Numbered from the stretch's first letter, positions 19,001-26,845 are shown. The stretch is DNA of 61,855 nt from Ruminococcus sp. (GCA_017404145.1 JAFRCW010000039.1:1-61855), one strand, 5' to 3'. The notes: a model not told the origin generated them from the sequence alone. A program made the numbers and translations.

Positions 19001-20492
19001 ATCTATCTCCGTTGGTTCTACCGGAGAAAAGACCTATTACGCAAAGTGGGAAATGGAGATCGAGTTCAGAGATAATATCAGAAGCGCCACAAATGACGAG
19101 AACTTGATTGAAACCCAGACGGTGCAGGTAGGCGGTCATGGACAAAATCCGACCCTGACATCTGCAAATGCGGTCTTGAACGCATTGGGCTTTACGTTCT
19201 CAACCTACAGTTATGATCCGACCACGACGACCTTTGACGCAGCTTGGGTGGCTCTTAATAGAAGTAATATCATTTATGTCAACTATGTGCCTGCGTCGCG
19301 TGACTTTTCTGTTACGATTACACCGAGCGCTAACGTGACAGTCGATACTTCCGGTACCTACGATCACTATACGATTCCGTTCGGTGCGACAATCGCCGCT
19401 CACGCGGAGGTAAGTGTACCATCCGGATATGATGAAGATATCTATATCAAGTGGATTGCAACTGTTAACGGCGTTGACTATGATCTTGCGTATTATGGCG
19501 ACTATACCGATGATGATCCGCCAACATATTACGATGATGAAAACAGAAAGTATGTCTTTGAGAGAGCTGATATCGTAACACTGTTGACGAAGATATCTCC
19601 TCAGGGTACTTATATGCTCAAAGCAAAAGCATACTATGATACGGGAAGCGGCACAACGGTAGAGAGCGCATACACCTCTCACACGATCACCTATCAGATT
19701 GATTCTCCGATGTCCGGTGTTACCAAATCGCCTGATCAGAAGATATACAGTGTTGGATCGGAACCTGATGTGATCGCAAGTATTACGACACACAGTTCTA
19801 TTTCGCAAACCTATATCGATTTGCTTACCGATTATTATAAGGTTGCGGCGTTAGCGTATGATAAGGCAAATTCCACTACCGATAAGTATGATGAGATCGA
19901 CGGTTACGAGGAACTTGAAATCGAAGGAAACGCAACACCGTTTACGGCAACCTTTGATGGAGTGTCTACCGGTGTGAACTACTACAAGTTCAGGCTGAAG
20001 AGATTGGAGGATATCGACGATTCAACATCCGATCTGGTGAACGATTCTGTTTCGACTTCTTCACGAACAGTCGTCGGCACTGCTCAGGGAGCAGGAACAA
20101 GACCGATCTATGTTGCGAACAACTCCGGCAGTACCTTCAGCGGCAAGCGTGTGATGCTGTTCTACGCTACCGACCGCGGTACACTCGGATATGCTACGGC
20201 AACTGCTTTTAATCACGGCGCAGTGATCAACAGTAATTCTGCTGATAACGAGGTATATCGTTTTGATATTCCCGGTTATGTAGAATCGGTTTCTATCGGC
20301 GTTTTTGACAGTTCAAAAGAGTATGTTCTGCCTGAGTATTCCGGTTCAACTTTGAATTATGCAGAAACCAACTTCTATACTTGGAGCAATTGGAAACCGA
20401 TAGAGTCTTCTACCCAGAAACTGAACATTACCGGTATTACCGCAAACGGTCAGATTGCTGATGCGAATATTACCGTCGGTAAGCTCTCATAA
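16077..20492 (+). CDS. Giant surface protein with InlB-type and carbohydrate-binding-like repeats
   Basis: Protein of 1471 residues starting at GTG with AAAGGAGAG upstream. The cytoplasmic N-terminus is strongly basic and contains H-Y-H-Y. One membrane segment lies at about 33-61 and no A-W-F site is visible. InlB B-type repeats sit at about 328-398 (Y-T-F-G-G-W-Y ... L-Y-A-K-W) and about 906-988 (Y-T-F-A-G-W-Y ... Y-Y-A-K-W). An Ig-like stretch is at about 505-590. Two modules at about 596-705 (L-R-G-S-F-D-N-W) and 717-820 (Y-L-V-G-F-G-D-W) resemble glucan-binding beta-sandwiches. The rest is Thr/Ser-rich beta repeat. No LPXTG. Likely a surface adhesin or matrix protein of this locus; specific ligand unknown. 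Confidence 0.7.
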   Translation: MSRKRKNFHYHYAEQYETREMRHARSRDRRRFAVPPLALVFSIVLLAVFGLVSTTFSVYVTTSFDDPEMPAQGGLVVNVKNNASSDHPESTGIVRNNGEDLADSGADGNVTNQTVYYTPYHGNDGTGWIKDNVTTGAHYLYGDGYWQSANGSDTGRTQGGQRVYSVTVQEKYGGMDQLYFRRSNLADSGNNEQHAINGWSVTTNWSGKYYNGSSWVTYTADTYKVYNNGSALATLSFNSSTKKYTGSATLSAGTTYILNLYDGANYWANGGAGTLTATGSDTMYRYGSGGSGDGFSITPTVTGTYSFEWVLSAAGNREDTGTFKVTFPTTYTVTFNANGHGTAPASQTVVSGGKATEPTAPTASGYTFGGWYKESSCTNKWNFTSDTVTSNKTLYAKWTANQYCTMSVDASKSLTLGTATAVSFTTTNHSTGSVKITSGNSTYVQVCATQNGTYGTTATISNVSGSGTFYVKGLQPISTPVNLVVACNAGHSNAVSATCAVTVNTPTVTFDSLSVEELRSGTLSITGRTPAPTSYSWSVDSAYSSLISLSNQTATSVKVTAAAYSQATAKVKYTATYSTGYSKTFEATVSLTESTLSLRGSFDNWSEAGQKMTYDAAANTSYGTYTNRGSNLYSCTLTLAGGQTYSFGFNVGGTFYKKSTTITSDRSDCKIEVSNNNGLEFNTTDNDCQITTGAGGSYTFYFNPSNHRLWISEYPGLEYYLVGFGDWDEDEDTVMTKVSSTQYTFTKNFAAGTTYTYNTNNGFKIACNDGSWFGYNSTVTRTNTSVTMSTSANNAGLTTSYSGDYTFSFNPSTGALTVTYPTRSITVNAKLNTSDTILGSISNTSTSSDFFTITDNYDDTFTIAPKSHTQYQFTKWRDNNSTTGSRTITVSSPTAVTYDTNWNYKSYTITYNTNGGTLDSSCYDTVTTANSVYKSSYTYGTAKTLPTASQIHNSTAGYTFAGWYTNESLTAGPVTSISVGSTGEKTYYAKWEMEIEFRDNIRSATNDENLIETQTVQVGGHGQNPTLTSANAVLNALGFTFSTYSYDPTTTTFDAAWVALNRSNIIYVNYVPASRDFSVTITPSANVTVDTSGTYDHYTIPFGATIAAHAEVSVPSGYDEDIYIKWIATVNGVDYDLAYYGDYTDDDPPTYYDDENRKYVFERADIVTLLTKISPQGTYMLKAKAYYDTGSGTTVESAYTSHTITYQIDSPMSGVTKSPDQKIYSVGSEPDVIASITTHSSISQTYIDLLTDYYKVAALAYDKANSTTDKYDEIDGYEELEIEGNATPFTATFDGVSTGVNYYKFRLKRLEDIDDSTSDLVNDSVSTSSRTVVGTAQGAGTRPIYVANNSGSTFSGKRVMLFYATDRGTLGYATATAFNHGAVINSNSADNEVYRFDIPGYVESVSIGVFDSSKEYVLPEYSGSTLNYAETNFYTWSNWKPIESSTQKLNITGITANGQIADANITVGKLS

Positions 20493-20533
20493 ATCATCTA
20501 TTATAATAAACTCTTCGAACGGAGGTGAAAGCC

Positions 20534-21124
20534 ATGAGTAAAATGAATCCCAAGACACAAAAGAAAGCTGTTAAGTTCTTTTCCGGCAGGAACGGTATCA
20601 TTCTGATCGCGCTCCTTGCGGTGATGATATTGACTGTCAGTCTTATCACGATGAGCTACTCGTGGTTTTCTCCCGAGGTGAAGAAGGGCACCGGTATGGC
20701 CTATCAGGCGGATCTTCAGATCCGTTCAGAGAACTGCTCTATTGTCGGTACTTATAAGGACACAGGAACCAACGGCGCTAAGAACTATTCCACAGCTGTC
20801 GGTACCAGCGAGACCGTTCCCGCTAACGAGATCCGTTATTTTAAAACGGTTATTGACAACGCCGACGCAAACGCGACGAATGTTTCTTTGTATGCCACGG
20901 CGCTTCCTTCCGGCACTTACGGTCTCGGCGTTGCTTATCCGTCAAATTCCTATCACAAGTATACCTCCGGCGGCAGTGATGTTTATATCATCCGTAACGC
21001 TCAGATTGAAGGAGCGGCTGACGGAGAGAACGGCGAGATTTCCGTGGAGTGGTTTATTAAGGCGGGCAGTTCCGCTGTCACCGTGAATTTCAGTACGCTG
21101 AATTTGTATCTGATGTATAACTAA
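20534..21124 (+). CDS. Small TasA/CalY-like protein, SipW-type signal (paralogue 6)
   Basis: The start is ATG 20534, with GGAGG (20521-20525) 8 bases upstream; a GTG at 20525 overlaps that site. The 196-residue product has a signal segment at about 21-44 ending S-Y-S-W-F (41-45). It is the smallest and most TasA/CalY-like member: a single beta domain with V-P-A-N-E-I-R-Y-F-K and a C-terminal stretch (E-I-S-V-E-W-F-I-K-A-G) replacing motif B. Directly followed by an attenuator-like hairpin and its own SipW peptidase, the classical substrate-peptidase pairing. This is the best candidate for the major fibre subunit, from size and context only. Confidence 0.75.
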   Translation: MSKMNPKTQKKAVKFFSGRNGIILIALLAVMILTVSLITMSYSWFSPEVKKGTGMAYQADLQIRSENCSIVGTYKDTGTNGAKNYSTAVGTSETVPANEIRYFKTVIDNADANATNVSLYATALPSGTYGLGVAYPSNSYHKYTSGGSDVYIIRNAQIEGAADGENGEISVEWFIKAGSSAVTVNFSTLNLYLMYN

Positions 21125-21130
21125 TAGAAG

Positions 21131-21165
21131 AACAGGGGAGGCCGCCCGCCTTCCCTGTTTCTTTT
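21131..21165 (+). terminator. Attenuator/terminator hairpin before sipW
   Basis: AACAGGGGAGGC (21131-21142) pairs with GCCTTCCCTGTT (21148-21159) with one wobble, followed by TTTCTTTTC. It sits between the small TasA-like gene and the AAGGAG site of sipW. Partial termination would give much substrate and little peptidase. Confidence 0.75.
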
Positions 21166-21179
21166 CAAGGAGTAACGGT

Positions 21180-21770
21180 ATGAGAAAATTTATCAACATT
21201 TTTACCACTGTGCTGCTGGTGTTAATGGTCGCTGCCGTGGTGCTGGTATTTGTCGTGCGGCTGACCGGGAATTCTCCGTCTGTTTTCGGCTATCATATCT
21301 TCCGCGTTTCTTCCGGATCGATGGAACCCGAGCTGCAGATCGGCGACGTGATCCTGGTGAAGAGCGCGCCGGTGGAGGAGATCGCCGAGGGTGATACGAT
21401 CACCTATAAAGGCAGTGAGGGCGACTTTGCCGACAAGATGATCACTCACCGAGTGATCGAGGCTCCCCATGAGGAGAACGGCATCTGGTATCTCAGAACG
21501 CAGGGAATTGTTGCGGGAAGCTATCCCGATCCGGAGATCAGCTATGGGCAGGTACAGGGAAAATTTGTCTCTAAGCTGACCTTTATGAACAGTGTGTATA
21601 CATTCTTCCTTTCGCCCGCGGGACTGATAACCTTTATCTTCGTGATCATCGTACTGTTCGGTTACGAAATGATTTCGCTGGTGCTTTCCTATAAATCGAT
21701 TGAGGCGGAGAAGGACGAGGAATACTACGCTCCGAAGAATAAGAAAAAAGCCAAAAAAAGAAAACACTGA
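21180..21770 (+). CDS. sipW: Signal peptidase I, SipW type
   Basis: Membrane protein of 196 residues with N-terminal (about 8-28) and C-terminal (about 147-171) membrane segments. The catalytic serine is S47 in V-S-S-G-S-M-E-P and the general base is H90 in M-I-T-H-R-V-I, giving the Ser-His class. The usual T-K-G-D-x-N box is altered to T-Q-G-I-V-A-G, while the following Y-P-D-P keeps the aspartate (D117). A Lys-rich tail ends the protein. It should process the SipW-type signals of the upstream proteins. It follows its probable main substrate through an attenuator hairpin and ends the cluster. It differs from the gene at 1155, which has a long E/Q tail and a standard G-D box. Confidence 0.9.
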   Translation: MRKFINIFTTVLLVLMVAAVVLVFVVRLTGNSPSVFGYHIFRVSSGSMEPELQIGDVILVKSAPVEEIAEGDTITYKGSEGDFADKMITHRVIEAPHEENGIWYLRTQGIVAGSYPDPEISYGQVQGKFVSKLTFMNSVYTFFLSPAGLITFIFVIIVLFGYEMISLVLSYKSIEAEKDEEYYAPKNKKKAKKRKH

Positions 21771-21784
21771 TACCGGATCATCAG

Positions 21785-21813
21785 AGGGGAGAGCGGCCGC
21801 TCTCCTTTATCTT
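21785..21813 (+). terminator. Rho-independent terminator of the surface-protein cluster
   Basis: A G+C-rich stem, AGGGGAGAGC (21785-21794) pairing with GCTCTCCTTT (21799-21808), is followed by TTTATCTTT. It lies 15 bases after the sipW stop. Confidence 0.75.
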
Positions 21814-21879
21814 TGGCAAAATGTATAAAAGACGGAACAAATATTTGTGGAAAATAGCAATTCTTTTTGCATAAAAGGG

Positions 21880-21908
21880 TTGCAAATCCTGCGGATTCGT
21901 CGTATAAT
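21880..21908 (+). promoter_or_regulatory. Sigma-A-type promoter of the aminotransferase gene
   Basis: TTGCAA (21880-21885), 17-base spacer, TATAAT (21903-21908). Confidence 0.8.
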
Positions 21909-21958
21909 GGAATAGCTGACCCGATAATTTTGCAATTTTGAATGGAGATTGGTGCAAA

Positions 21959-23236
21959 ATGCAATACAAAGATATGAACAAAGTACAGTGGATTATTGAA
22001 CACCACAAGCTCATCAAAGAATATAAAGAGATCCAGCGTATGGATCTGTCGCTGAATATGGCGAGAGGCGTGCCCGGCAAGGACCAGCTGACCCTCTCTC
22101 TGCCGATGCTCGACATCATCCACTCGGACTCCGACTGCCGCACGATCGACGGCTCCGACTGCCGCAACTACGGCGTGCTGGACGGTATCCCCGAGTGCAA
22201 GCGCATTATGGCGGATATGATCGGCGTTAATCCTACGATGGTAATGGTAGGCGGCAACTCCTCTTTAAATATGATGTTCGACACCATCTCCTGCTTTATG
22301 AACAAGCCGGTGGTGGAGGGCTGTCCCGCGTGGAACGAGGTCAAGGACAGAAAGTTCCTTTGTCCCGCGCCCGGCTATGACCGCCACTTCGGCATCACCG
22401 AGTATTTTGATTTTGAGATGATCCCGATTCAGATGAACGACGACGGTCCCGATATGGACGCGATCGAAGAATATGTCAAGGATCCGACCGTCAAGGGTAT
22501 CTGGTGTGTGCCGAAGTATTCGAACCCGCAGGGCATTACCTATTCCGACGAGGTCGTCAGACGTTTCGCGCGTCTCAAGCCCGCGGCGAAGGACTTCCGC
22601 ATTATGTGGGATAACGCTTACTGCATCCATCATCTGACCGATCATCCCGACGAGCTGCTCAACATTTTTGAAGAGTGCGAAAAGGCGGGCAATTCCGATC
22701 TCCCGATCGCGTTCTGCTCCACCTCAAAGATCACGTTCCCCGGTTCCGGCGTCGCGGCGATGGCGGCTTCTCCGAACAATATGAAGGTGATCAAGCATAA
22801 ATACCGCTTCCAGACGATCGGCTACGATAAGATCAATATGCTGCGTCATGTGCGTTTCTTTGGGGATTTTGAGGGAATGAAAGCGCATATGGAAAAGCAC
22901 CGCGAAATCCTCGCGCCCCGCTTTGAGCTGGTGTGCAATAAGCTGGAGGAGAAGCTGGTTCCTCTCGGCTTGGTCTCCTACAGAAAGCCCAACGGCGGCT
23001 ATTTTGTCTGTGTCGATGTGATGGACGGCACCGCCAAGCGCGTTGTCGCTCTGTGTAAGCAGGCAGGCGTGGTGCTGACCGACGCCGGCGCGACTTATCC
23101 GTATAAGAACGACCCGCGCGACTCCAACATCCGTATCGCGCCCACCGCGCCCACGATGAAGAACCTCAGAAAAGCGCTCGACGTTTTCTGTATCTGCGCG
23201 AGACTCGCCGCGATTGAAAGACTGCTTTCGGAATAA
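21959..23236 (+). CDS. PLP-dependent class I/II aminotransferase (aspartate aminotransferase-like)
   Basis: The start is ATG 21959 with GGAGAT 9 bases upstream. The 425-residue cytoplasmic enzyme should be a fold-type I PLP protein. The Schiff-base lysine is K257 in S-T-S-K-I-T-F-P-G-S-G, and the cofactor-binding stretch W-D-N-A-Y (217-221) and P-K-Y-S-N-P-Q-G (185-192) are visible. The N-terminal L-S-L-P-M and R-N-Y-G-V-L-D-G-I-P-E fit the atypical aspartate aminotransferase family (Pfam Asp_aminotransf, class Ig). The amino donor is not proved by sequence. It is transcribed alone, with its own promoter and terminator, and is separate in function from the surface cluster. Confidence 0.85.
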   Translation: MQYKDMNKVQWIIEHHKLIKEYKEIQRMDLSLNMARGVPGKDQLTLSLPMLDIIHSDSDCRTIDGSDCRNYGVLDGIPECKRIMADMIGVNPTMVMVGGNSSLNMMFDTISCFMNKPVVEGCPAWNEVKDRKFLCPAPGYDRHFGITEYFDFEMIPIQMNDDGPDMDAIEEYVKDPTVKGIWCVPKYSNPQGITYSDEVVRRFARLKPAAKDFRIMWDNAYCIHHLTDHPDELLNIFEECEKAGNSDLPIAFCSTSKITFPGSGVAAMAASPNNMKVIKHKYRFQTIGYDKINMLRHVRFFGDFEGMKAHMEKHREILAPRFELVCNKLEEKLVPLGLVSYRKPNGGYFVCVDVMDGTAKRVVALCKQAGVVLTDAGATYPYKNDPRDSNIRIAPTAPTMKNLRKALDVFCICARLAAIERLLSE

Positions 23237-23251
23237 TGATTTGATAGGATC

Positions 23252-23292
23252 AGGCGTTTATTGTTCGATTTTAGAATAATAAACGCCTTTTT
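23252..23292 (+). terminator. Terminator after the aminotransferase gene
   Basis: AGGCGTTTATT (23252-23262) pairs perfectly with AATAAACGCCT (23278-23288), followed by TTTTT. Confidence 0.85.
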
Positions 23293-23338
23293 GTGATATT
23301 GAAATGCAAAACAAATGACAGTAGGGGAAGGGCTTTTG

Positions 23339-23507
23339 AGCTAAGAACTAAGAAATAAGAAATAAGAACTGAGCGGGAGGGCTCTGCCCTCACCCGATTG
23401 AAATATTGATCAGTAACGTTGCAGACTTATCCAATAAAAATAAAAAAATCCGCAAGGATTTTCCCGACACTTTTCATTTTTCATACTTCATATTTCATAT
23501 TTCATAA
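23339..23507. repeat. Composite heptamer/hairpin element, full copy A
   Basis: AAATAAG-type heptamers (23341-23373) are followed by the hairpin GCGGGAGGGCTCTGCCCTC with trailing ACCCGATTG. The core box at 23408-23436 matches 23 of 29 bases of copy B (49937-49965). AATCCGCAAGGATT (about 23448-23461) and reverse heptamers of the AAATATG type (23469-23506) follow. The two end arrays use different heptamers here. Confidence 0.8.
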
Positions 23508-23840
23508 TCGGTGAGGGCGTCGCATAGAACCGTAGGGGAAGGTCTTGACCTTCCCGAACGATGATAATCGATGCTGTTGTTGTCTGTGAACAGACGTCAA
23601 CTGTAGGGGCGATACCCTCATCGTGCCTTACGATTCTTTGCAGACGGGAGTAATGACAAGGAGATTCTTCGCTTCGCTCTGAATGACGCAACTGAGGAAC
23701 AAGCCCCCTTTTTGCGGGAGGGTCAAGACCTCTTTTTGCGGGAGGGTCAAGACCCCTTTTTGCGGGAGGGTCAAGACCCCTTTGTGCGGGAGGGTCAAGA
23801 CCCCTTTTTGCGGGAGGGTCAAGACCCTCCCCTACAGTGT
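23508..23840. repeat. Palindromic repeats and a 24-bp tandem array (5 copies)
   Basis: A single end of the TGTAGGGG family lies at 23531-23557. A TGTCATT/AATGACA-family element in reverse orientation lies at about 23629-23690. GCGGGAGGGTCAAGACC then recurs at 23714, 23738, 23762, 23786 and 23810, period exactly 24, with spacers of mostly CCTTTTT. The last copy continues into CCTCCCCTACAG, completing the normal repeat end. It looks like expansion of one end of the MITE-like repeat. Confidence 0.85.
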
Positions 23841-23895
23841 GTGTTATAATTCTTATGCAGAATGATTAATATTTTGTAATATTCTGTTTGAGTAA

Positions 23896-23924
23896 TTGAC
23901 TTTTATGGGAATAGTCTGTATAAT
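23896..23924 (+). promoter_or_regulatory. Promoter of secDF
   Basis: TTGACT (23896-23901), 17-base spacer, TATAAT (23919-23924), about 100 bases upstream of the secD start. Confidence 0.8.
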
Positions 23925-24024
23925 TAGTCTGTTATGATAGAAAGTCTGTCTTGTGGTACGGAAAAATAGAAACGCAAGATGTAGTTTTCTATGAAAGAAC
24001 AGAATATATTTGGAGGTCTAAGGC

Positions 24025-25362
24025 ATGAAAAGAATTCCTAAGGCTGTATTCTTCATCGTCGCGATTCTGATTCTTGTCTTTGCTGCGACTGCGTTCTTCG
24101 GTGTCAAGTATTATGACGGCGATATCCAGCAGACAAGCATCAAAGGAATCAGTGACATCCGATGGGGAATAGACATCCGCGGCGGCGTTGAGGCGACATT
24201 CAAGCCCGCAGGTGACGTTAACGCCACGGATGAGCAGCTGGAGTCTGCAAAATCGATTATTGAAACCCGTATGGTATCGAAGGGTATTACCGACTACGAG
24301 CTCTACGCGGATTACGGTTCGGACCGTATCATCGTCCGTTTCCCCTGGAAAGAGGACGAAACCAATTTTGACCCGGTAGAAGCGGTCAACGAGCTCGCCG
24401 CTACCGCTCACCTTTCGTTCAGAAATCCCTCCGGCGAAGAGGTTATGGACGGTTCGTCCGTCGCTTCCGCCAGGGCGGGCGTTGACACCTCACAGGATTC
24501 CACAGGCCAGTATCTGGTACTGCTCGACCTGACAGACGAAGGCGCACAGACCTTTGCCGCTATCACCGAGGAATATCTCAACCAGCAGATCGCGATCTAT
24601 ATGGACGAGATCATGCTATCCAACCCCACCGTACAGTCGGTTATTGCTGACGGTTCCGCGCAGATCACCGGCAATTTCACCGCGGAAGAAGCGGTAGAGC
24701 TTGCCAATCAGATCAACGGCGGCGCGCTGCCCTTTGATCTGGAGACTGCGTCCTACAGCGCGATCAGCCCCACACTGGGCCAGAACTCTCTGACCGCGAT
24801 GGGTTATGCCGCTGTGATCGCTATTATCATTATTGCGCTGTTTATGATCATCCGCTACAGAGTGCCCGGTTTTGTCGCTGTTATCGCGCTGATCGGTCAG
24901 ATGGCGCTCTCCGTTGCGGCTGTCACCAGATATTTCAATGTATTCCAGTCCTTTACGATGACCCTGCCCGGTATCGCGGGCTTGATCCTCTCCATCGGTA
25001 TGGGCGTTGACGCGAACATCATCACCGCCGAACGTATCAAGGAAGAGTTCAGATCGGGTAAGACGCTCGATACCGCGATCGAAAGAGGTACCAAGAACTC
25101 TTTGACGGCGATCATCGACGGTAATATGACCGTTGTCATCGTTGCGATCATTCTGATGCTCGTTTTCGGTCCGACCAATATCCTTTCGGGTATCTTCGGT
25201 CAGTCCACCACAGGTACGATCTACGCCTTCGGTTACACCCTCTTAGTCGGTGTTATCGCGAACTTCATCATGGGCGTATGGCTCAGTAGATTGATGCTCA
25301 AGAGCATCGCGGGTCTCAAGTTCCTGAGGAAAAAGAGCTTTTTTGGAGGTGCCGGTAAATGA
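24025..25362 (+). CDS. secD: Protein translocase subunit SecD
   Basis: Membrane subunit that uses proton motive force to help proteins through SecYEG. In its 445 residues one sees an N-terminal membrane helix (about 8-26), the D-I-R-G-G-V-E motif near 51-56, a large periplasm-equivalent domain (about 30-260) and five membrane helices in the C-terminal RND-like half. These carry G-M-G-V-D-A-N-I-I-T-A-E-R-I, the conserved SecD signature. Strong TGGAGG upstream. It overlaps secF by 4 bases (ATGA), so SecD and SecF are separate but translationally coupled. It probably also supports export of the large surface proteins upstream. Confidence 0.95.
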   Translation: MKRIPKAVFFIVAILILVFAATAFFGVKYYDGDIQQTSIKGISDIRWGIDIRGGVEATFKPAGDVNATDEQLESAKSIIETRMVSKGITDYELYADYGSDRIIVRFPWKEDETNFDPVEAVNELAATAHLSFRNPSGEEVMDGSSVASARAGVDTSQDSTGQYLVLLDLTDEGAQTFAAITEEYLNQQIAIYMDEIMLSNPTVQSVIADGSAQITGNFTAEEAVELANQINGGALPFDLETASYSAISPTLGQNSLTAMGYAAVIAIIIIALFMIIRYRVPGFVAVIALIGQMALSVAAVTRYFNVFQSFTMTLPGIAGLILSIGMGVDANIITAERIKEEFRSGKTLDTAIERGTKNSLTAIIDGNMTVVIVAIILMLVFGPTNILSGIFGQSTTGTIYAFGYTLLVGVIANFIMGVWLSRLMLKSIAGLKFLRKKSFFGGAGK

Positions 25363-26294
25363 AAAAGACATTAAACTTTATCGGCAAGAGCAAGATTTTC
25401 TTCGGTATTTCTCTTGCTATCATCCTGATCGGTATCGTCTGCAATCTGATTTTCGGCGTCACGCTTGACATCCAGTTCAAGGGCGGTTCCATCATCACCT
25501 ACGGCTTTGCCGGTGAGATCGACGACTCGCAGCTCAAGGACGTCATCCAGAATGCGACTCCTGACAATCAGGTCACTTTCACTATCTCCCAGGACATTCT
25601 CTCCAACACAGCGGAGAATGACGCTTATACCATCGCGATCCAGTTCTCCGGCGAGACCGCTATCACTACCGATACCCAGCAGGCGATCACCGACGCGCTC
25701 ACCGAGAACTTCCCCGATAACGGCTTTGAGTATCAGGAGACCACCTCGGTCGAGGCTTCTATGGGCTTGAAGTTTTTGTTCAAATGTCTCACCGCGGTTG
25801 CGATCGCTTCTATCCTGATGGTTGTCTACGTTACCATCCGATTCAGGCGTATCGGCGGTCTTTCCGCCGGTGTAATGGCGCTGGTTGCGTTGTTCCATGA
25901 TGTGGCGATGATTTACTTTATGTATGTCATCTTCCGTATGCCGATCGACTCGAACTTCATCGCGGTCGTTCTGATGATCTTAGGTTACTCTCTGAACGAT
26001 ACCATCGTTATCTACGACCGTGTCCGTGAGGAGAGACGCATCGCGGGTCCGAAGGCGGATCTTGCGGAAGTATTCAACAAATCGGCGTCTACCGTTATGC
26101 CGCGTACCATCGCTACCTCTGTCACCACTCTGGTTGCGATCGGCACCGTATATGTTGTCGCTACCGTGTTCGGTCTTGACTCGGTACAGGGCTTCGCTCT
26201 GCCGATGATGATCGGTGTGGTATCCGGCTGCTACTCCTCTCTTTGTATCGCAGGTCCTCTCTGGGTATTCTGGAACAAGAGAAAGCAGAAATAA
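25359..26294 (+). CDS. secF: Protein translocase subunit SecF
   Basis: Partner of SecD, 311 residues. An N-terminal membrane helix (about 13-33) is followed by D-I-Q-F-K-G-G-S, an extracytoplasmic domain (about 40-135) and five membrane helices. The SecF signature G-Y-S-L-N-D-T-I-V-I-Y-D-R-V-R-E lies near residues 209-224. The start overlaps the secD stop by 4 bases. A strong terminator follows directly, so secDF is a two-gene operon. Confidence 0.95.
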   Translation: MKKTLNFIGKSKIFFGISLAIILIGIVCNLIFGVTLDIQFKGGSIITYGFAGEIDDSQLKDVIQNATPDNQVTFTISQDILSNTAENDAYTIAIQFSGETAITTDTQQAITDALTENFPDNGFEYQETTSVEASMGLKFLFKCLTAVAIASILMVVYVTIRFRRIGGLSAGVMALVALFHDVAMIYFMYVIFRMPIDSNFIAVVLMILGYSLNDTIVIYDRVREERRIAGPKADLAEVFNKSASTVMPRTIATSVTTLVAIGTVYVVATVFGLDSVQGFALPMMIGVVSGCYSSLCIAGPLWVFWNKRKQK

Positions 26295-26310
26295 TTCAAG
26301 ATTTCACACG

Positions 26311-26342
26311 AAAGCTCCCGAGTCTGTCTCGGGGGCTTTTTT
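26311..26342 (+). terminator. Terminator after secF
   Basis: AAAGCTCCCGAG pairs with CTCGGGGGCTTTT around a short loop, ending in a run of six T. Confidence 0.85.
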
Positions 26343-26370
26343 GATAGAGGGAGAACAGAATAAGCTGTAA

Positions 26371-26842
26371 GGGAGGGTCTTGCCCCTCCCGCTGTAGAGC
26401 GTCGCATAACGATGTCCTTATCGTGGCGCCGCAGATCGATTCATAGAGCCGTAGGGCAAGGCGCCCACGACTTGCCGAAAGGTTGTTATTATATCTATAT
26501 CGGTTATTGGAGATACAGGTGAAATCCAGCTACTGTATGAAACGTATGATATTTTCAAAACGCTGCTGCGACCGGCAAGTCGAGGGCGCCTTGCCCTATG
26601 GCTGATGTTTGATCGCAGCCGAAAACGGCATCTATTTATCAAAGTTTCGCGAGGGTCTTGACCTTCCCGCGTGCAGAGTTCAGAGTGGCATTGTAGGGAA
26701 CGATGCCTCCTCTCAGCGAGGACAGCCCACCCCTTTGGGCTTTGCCCATCTCCCCTGACAGGGGAGTCTCATCGTTTTGATGATAATTGTTCGAGCGAAG
26801 CGAGTAACCGTAATTTCTCATTCCTAATTTCTCATTCCTCAT
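26371..26842. repeat. Mosaic of palindromic repeats
   Basis: This fills the gap between secF and the - strand pair. A GGGAGGGTCTTGCCCCTCCC palindrome lies near 26372. An inverted-repeat element at about 26451-26604 has ends CGTAGGGCAAGGCG and CGCCTTGCCCTATGG. A GGGTCTTGACCTTCCC half element lies near 26653. A CCCCTGACAGGGGAG hairpin lies near 26753. The box TTGTTCGAGCGAAGCGAG (about 26788), also present near 53930, precedes CTCATTC-type heptamers (about 26815-26842). No gene recognised. Confidence 0.7.
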
Positions 26843-26845
26843 TTT

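Noticed and set aside
16077..20492. Cohesin/dockerin amylosome component
   Set aside because: No dockerin calcium-binding loops or cohesin-like repeats are visible in any of the large surface proteins; only carbohydrate-binding-like and InlB-like modules.
23714..23836. Five regularly spaced repeats as a possible CRISPR array
   Set aside because: The period is only 24 bases, the spacers are 7 bases and nearly identical, and no cas gene is in the window.
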